Position numbers and translations under genes: made by a program. The notes beneath the pieces were generated by a model. That model searched no databases and had not been told where the DNA came from. It worked only from the letters and a program-made list of their open reading frames with translations. From Chrysomallon squamiferum (Eukaryota; Mollusca; Gastropoda; Neomphalida; Peltospiridae), in the NCBI GenBank assembly GCA_012295275.1, contig CM022675.1:14849463-14913462 (forward strand): a DNA stretch of 64,000 nt, given 5' to 3'. Positions 54,624 through 64,000 of this stretch are shown here, one piece after another (the first letter of the stretch is position 1; each line of letters opens with the position of its first letter).

Positions 54624-56092
54624 AATAATAATGATAATATGTGGTTACTAACAATGTTTACATACATTTATTTACAGCATGTAGGGATAGAAGTACTTAT
54701 TTCTGTAGAATACTGACCCAGAGGAGTCAAGTGTCAGGAAAAGCTAAGTTTTGCGCTTCAGTAAAGGCAGGAGAGTGCAAATCAGCCTGTCCATGTAATA
54801 AGTCTTCTTTTTTCTCCTTTCTCTCTTTTTTTTATCGTTCTATTCCTCTATTTATTTACTCAATTACTGCTCAAATTACATTAATATAATATGAGTTAAT
54901 AAATTAATTATAATTCAGATTATGTCAGTATAATAAGACATTATAAATTAGTGAATTATAGTTCAGAATACGTCAGTATAATAAGACATTATAAATTAGT
55001 GAATTATAGTTCAGATTACGTCAGTATAATAAGACACTATAAATTAGTTAATTATAGTTCAGATTACGTCAGTATAATAAGACATTATAAATTAGTTAAT
55101 TATAGTTCAGTTTACGTCAGTATAATAAGACATTATAAATTAGTTAATTATAGTTCAGTTTACGTCAGTATAATAAGACATTATAAATTAGTTAATTATA
55201 GTTCAGATTACGTCAGTGTAATATGACAGTATTCGTCAGTTAATGAATTACATTATATGAAATACAATGGTACCTTGACTTACGAGTGCACCAACTTACG
55301 AGTTTTCCGAGTTACCAGCTAGTTGGCGCAATGAACAACTCAACATACGCCCCCCATTCCGCATCTCATATATTTGCTTCACGTGGTTATCTCGCCACGA
55401 AAGCATCTCTTTTGTGAGGTGCACGCGATTTTGTGCAACTTTTTTGCCAAATTTCTAAGATCTATGATAATGGATCCTAAGAAAATTAGTGCAAAGGACA
55501 GTGATGAGAAGAAGAAACGGATGATGTTCATTGAATTAAAGCATGAAATCATAGAAGAACGTGTGAGGTGTGCATGTAGTCGACTTGGCTAGTACGAGCA
55601 TAGTACTTCTGCAATATGTATCACACTGAAGCAGAAAGAATCGATAAAGGCTATAACTCCAATGAAAGGTGATACAATTATTTCTAAGTCGCTGGCCTCT
55701 GTCCATGAAAAGATGCGGAAACCCTAACCCTGTACACTTTACAAAACCACTTTATATCTTTACATTCTCTTTTAATTTCTATTTATACAATATTTGTTTT
55801 TTTTTATATATATATATATATTTATTATTTAAAAACACGTTATAAAAAACCTGGTGTGTTTTTTGGGGTCTGGAACGGATTAATGGTATTTCAATTACTT
55901 TCAGTTGGGAAAATTGATTTGATATACGAACAAATTGAGTTTTGAGCTCGAATAAGGAACGAATTAAACTCGTAACTCAAGGTACCACTGTAGTTTCAAT
56001 ATTTATTTCCCAGTTACATTATGTAATATTACCTGTATTTCAAAGAAACAAAGACAAGTGTGATAAACCAGTAATGTTTTTATTTTTCAGAA
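46341..56092 (+). CDS. CAP copy 3: secreted CAP-EGF-ShK multidomain protein, complete
   Basis: Exons: 46341-46404, 47686-47714, 48152-48310, 48699-48789, 48935-49089, 49888-50003, 50634-50731, 51006-51122, 51290-51400, 51924-52034, 52369-52383, 52951-53040, 53252-53344, 53663-53764, 54217-54321, 54678-54794 and 56091 onward. Predicted 524 aa, with one extra codon each in exons 6 and 8. The domain plan is that of copy 1. The propeptide ends QRVRR, then Q. The CAP part is distinctly diverged (NNIRNTVDPPADNM, IWDDELAKIAEASA, ADQYAQ, KVGCGVADC): the His of the AHYTQ motif is Gln here, so both signature pocket histidines are missing. Exon 9 (ShK-like) is also diverged, whereas exons 7, 10-16 and their introns nearly match copies 1 and 2. 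No lesion was found. The stop is again split T|AA. The last intron holds a 48-bp minisatellite and a Tigger-like element. Confidence 0.9.
47433..47512. repeat. (CA)n microsatellite in intron 1 of CAP copy 3
   Basis: About 40 CA units with one ACAAAC interruption. Copy 1 has a shorter CA tract at the equivalent place. The THTHTH open frame over it is an artefact. Confidence 0.95.
50761..50936. repeat. 40-bp minisatellite in intron 7 of CAP copy 3
   Basis: Four full units plus a partial one of the 40-base repeat seen in copies 1 and 2, after which this intron loses about 70 bp found in the other copies. Confidence 0.88.
51131..51193. repeat. (TC)n microsatellite in intron 8 of CAP copy 3
   Basis: About 31 TC units. 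The roughly 200 bp that follow the tract in copies 1 and 2 are missing here, so the tract abuts the diverged exon 9 segment. Confidence 0.92.
51401..51923. repeat. Partly duplicated intron 9 of CAP copy 3
   Basis: A diverged intron copy (51401 to about 51689) runs through the acceptor and the first bases of the next exon (TTCAGACAATG). It then jumps, within shared ATGTATA, to near the start of a second intron copy (about 51690-51923) that matches copies 1 and 2. The result is a fossil acceptor at about 51682-51683 followed by a repeated intron. Confidence 0.8.
54899..55228. repeat. 48-bp minisatellite in the last intron of CAP copy 3
   Basis: Nearly seven units. Because 48 is a multiple of three and the unit lacks stops in one frame, it produces a 91-residue open frame with a 16-residue repeat (NYSSDYVSIIRHYKLV), which is not a gene. 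Confidence 0.92.
55265..55990 (+). mobile_element. Tigger-like non-autonomous DNA transposon, copy C
   Basis: A 726-bp element from CAATGGTACCTTGACTTACG to CAAGGTACCACTG, flanked by TA at 55263-55264 and 55991-55992. It encodes only the first 40 residues of a Tigger-type transposase (55470-55592; SAKDSDEKKKR, IELKHEIIEE). It lies in the last intron of CAP copy 3. Copies 1 (near 34446) and 2 (near 44271) carry the same flanks joined at a single TA, which fixes its borders and shows it inserted after the copies separated or was absent from the donor. Confidence 0.88.
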
Positions 56093-56149
56093 ACTACTTT
56101 CCAGAGAAGAAATGAAGAACATTGCTGCTATTCTCTAAGAAATAAACAA

Positions 56150-56924
56150 TAAGAACAACTGTCATGTTTGTGTTTGTCTGTTTCTTTTTTCTTCTGTTTT
56201 CTCTTAAAATTGAAAGGTAGATTATATCTGTCTGTCTCTTTTTGTCTGACTCTAAGAAAGGTGGAAGTTGCGTCCCCTTCGAAAATCCACAGCCGTAACA
56301 GCCAAAAAACAGTTACTAAAGAACTGGTCACTGGTTGTGTTATTACATTTTTATTTTTTGTTTAATTACATTATTGACCGAGCGAGTCTTCTTAGGAAAC
56401 ATTATTAATTTATTTAATTTAGACGTTTAGAGAATAATTATAAAACACACAAAATGAACGGCCACATGTATTTAAATGAACTGTGTTTAGAAAAACTGGA
56501 AATTGAAATTATCTTGGAGATAAAATTTCACACACAAGCACACACTAACACACACATTGACACACATACAAACAAACACACACTAAAACACACAGTAACA
56601 CATATATAGACATCATACACACGCACACAGGTACTAATACACATACACACGAAGACTCACGTGCACACACATACATGAATTACACTGTATAGACTCGAGA
56701 TAGAGAGACTCACAGACGCAAACACACATGAACATAAAAATCACCCAGACATTTACAAACAACTGTTAGGAAACGCGTGTGATTCTGTATGCACAAAAGA
56801 AAGTTATGCGCAAAAAAAAGTAAGTTACAAAAGAAACCCACAAATAGCAATGAATTATTGTTTTTTGTGTTTAAGTTGTACAAAGTTTGGAAATGCTCAT
56901 GGCACATTACACAAGATTATGTTA

Positions 56925-56970
<46 letters not shown>

Positions 56971-59104
56971 CATGAGTATTTTGATGTAAACACACAGAAA
57001 ACAAACACACCGTTTCTGCGATGTTAAAATTATGATCCCGAATATTATTATTGTTATTATTGTTATTGTTGTTGTTGTTGTCGTTGTTGTTATTATTATT
57101 AATAATAGTATTACTGTTGATGTTTTCTTGCTATTGCTTTTATTGTTGTTGTTATTGTTATTATTATTATTATTATTTAATTATACAAAACCCACATAGA
57201 TACACACATACACAAATATACATATGCATGTATTCACACTTACATATGTACACACATTGTTGTTGTTGTTGTCGTGTTCGTTGTTGTTATTGCTATTATT
57301 ACTAATAATAGTATTACTGTTGATGTTTTCTTGCTATTGCTTTTATTGTTGTTGTTATTGTTATTATTATTATTATTATTTAATTATACAAAACCCAAAT
57401 AGATACACACATACACAAATATACATATACATATATTCACTCTTACATATGTACACACACCACGCACGCACACACATATATAAATACATACATGAATCCA
57501 TAGATAAACGCATACATATATACATAAATACATGCCAACATATAATTTACACACGTAAACATACATCCTTGTTGCATACAGACATACATACTCAACTACA
57601 AAAACATTTGAGCTCTTACGCTCACTCGAACATACCTAAACAGTCATATATAGCTTTAAGAATACAATTACAACATCGCGGGAAGCCTGCAAATCACATT
57701 ACCTCCTGTATAGGCGAATATTTTCCAGCCTCACAGTTATTAGTTGAGTTAATTGATTTGTCTCACTGGAAAACTGTTTTATGTCACGTTTATCTCGAAA
57801 TTAAACAGTTTGCGGTAAAACGTTAACAGAAATTTTCTGAGTAGCGGAGACAGCTATTTTACTGGCTAATTGTTGTATCTTAAATGTCAGCTCATCTCAT
57901 AAATATGTGAATCTCATAAATATTAGTATCACCTTGAAATTAATTGAAATGTAATTGGCAATGAACACTGCCTTTATTTCTAATTTATCTCGAGCTCATC
58001 AAGAAAGTAAAACAAGCATGGGGCACAATACAACAAAAATAAGATTGAGTTTCACGTTAAAGCGTTTTATAATTTTCAAGTATGGTAAGATTCTCTCATA
58101 TTTAACAATAAGGATAACACAAAAGCTGTTTCAGAAATAAAATTTATTAATTTATTTTTTAATTAAGTATTTTCAATATTAAGTAAAGTAGCAAGTGGCG
58201 GAACAACAAAAAAAAACAAACAAAAAAACAAAAAAAACACACACACAAAAAAGAAACACTACCACCAATATCCCTTGCCTTAAAAGAACTTCTGCCCAGA
58301 ATACACTGATGTGAAAAGCCCTGATAGACGACGAATTGAACAAATCCCTCTCAGCACTTTATGTATTAGAACACACCTTTGGAGAAAATAGCTTAACATA
58401 ATAAAGTCACTGGCGTATTAATCAATCAACCATTGAAATCTTCTTTACATACAGGTTGAATTTCGTGTGAATAACATGAGACAGTTCGCTGGGTCATTTC
58501 ACGTGCCTGACCTCGTTCCCGTTCCAGACAGACTCTCTGGCTGGTACCCCTGTTTGTCATTAGACAACCATTTATACCAACGTATTTCTGTATATCTACT
58601 TATTTACCTACAACCATATACACATACATGCACAAATACATACATGCAAACATACATAGATATATAGATAGATACATAATAGATATATACATACATACGC
58701 ACATACATACATACATAAGCGTAAAATAAATTTAGTAATGTAATGTACAAACTATAAAAAAGTAAGAAATAAAATAAATAAAAATAAATTTTTAAATAGT
58801 GTTTTATTAAACTTCATATTTAATATCAGTGTGACATTTGCATTATAGTACGTTTTACACATTTTCTGTATACCTTTAGTATGCTGAAATTAATAATTTC
58901 CTGTACACATTTACGAAGATGATAATTAGAGATTTGTACCACATGTTGCATGCAAAATGTCCTTTTATCTCTGTCTTATCGTTCTGTTTCAGAGAGTGTT
59001 TACCTTTTCACTTAGACAATTAAAAGATATGAATCAGTTGCTTCATATTCTAATACTGGTGTCATCTGCTGAGAATATTAAAAGAAATTAAAAGAATTAC
59101 TCAC
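56150..59104. other. Spacer between CAP copies 3 and 4, repeat-rich
   Basis: The first 200 bp are a diverged version of the flank after copies 1 and 2. The rest has CA/TACA-rich stretches, a GT tract at about 56928-56968, a 200-bp tandem duplication, and no supported exon. The 200-residue open frame at 57224-57826 comes from TTG/TTA tracts and TACA repeats. Confidence 0.65.
57067..57470. repeat. About 200-bp tandem duplication
   Basis: The block from the (TTG)n tract through ATTACTGTTGATGTTTTCTT to TATGTACACACA occurs at about 57067-57258 and again at about 57259-57470 with few differences. Confidence 0.85.
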
Positions 59105-59111
59105 TATAAAT
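59105..59111 (+). promoter_or_regulatory. TATA box of CAP copy 4
   Basis: TATAAAT in CACTATAAATAAAGGAAAC, 47 bases before the ATG at 59152. This matches the position and flanking GGA of the other three copies despite general divergence. Confidence 0.65.
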
Positions 59112-59151
59112 AAAGGAAACATTTCAGTGTAGAATTCAGAGATCTCAGAAA

Positions 59152-64000
<4,849 letters not shown>

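Noticed and set aside
54951-55226. 91-residue open frame with a perfect 16-residue repeat
   Set aside because: It is the 48-bp intronic minisatellite, and other copies with different unit numbers show no coding constraint.
26215-56092. Calling the ShK modules potassium-channel toxins
   Set aside because: ShK-like folds are widespread in non-toxic secreted enzymes and matrix proteins, and nothing here shows channel-blocking residues or venom expression.
57224-57826. 200-residue open frame, the longest in the window
   Set aside because: It is built from TTG/TTA and TACA repeats (poly-Leu, YTHTQIYIY) inside a tandem duplication, with no domain and no splice support.

Overview
This is nuclear DNA from an animal, not a prokaryote. 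It is very AT-rich and dense in simple repeats (TTA, CA, TC and TACA tracts). Genes have many short exons, long introns and GT-AG splice sites. Recognisable proteins include a PSTAIRE CDK2, a HIG1-domain protein and an STK11IP-like leucine-rich-repeat protein. Repeat style and gene content suggest a lophotrochozoan, most likely a mollusc and perhaps a cephalopod. That placement is inference; nothing in the window names the species.

Layout. 0.7-4.1 kb (minus): 5' exons of an STK11IP/LIP1-like gene, whose rest lies beyond the left edge. 6.35-7.23 kb (plus): a complete two-exon HIGD1-type mitochondrial gene, divergent from STK11IP. 12.0-16.65 kb (plus): a complete eight-exon CDK2 (298 aa), with CCAAT and E2F-like promoter sites and one GC-AG intron. 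19.7-23.3 kb (minus): an unidentified coiled-coil protein gene, convergent with CDK2. A Tigger-like DNA element sits in one of its introns and another lies upstream of it.

26.2-64 kb (plus) is the main feature: a tandem array of four secreted CAP-domain genes. Copies 1 and 3 are full-length: signal peptide, short propeptide ending in a dibasic site, CAP domain, then a chain of EGF-like and ShK-like modules on phase 1-1 exons (522 and 524 aa predicted). Copy 2 has at least four disabling lesions in its 5' third but a clean EGF/ShK half. Copy 4 is an older paralogue with the same exon plan, cut off by the right edge. Sequence identity among copies 1-3 is a mosaic: promoters 1 and 3 match, CAP exons 1 and 2 match, and most EGF/ShK exons and introns match in all three. 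This points to recent duplication plus gene conversion or unequal exchange. A third Tigger-like element sits in the last intron of copy 3, and copies 1 and 2 keep the empty site.

STK11IP, HIGD1 and CDK2 are unrelated housekeeping genes. The CAP array is the lineage-specific part. Exon boundaries were set by eye from splice consensus, reading phase and comparison between copies; no transcript data were available.
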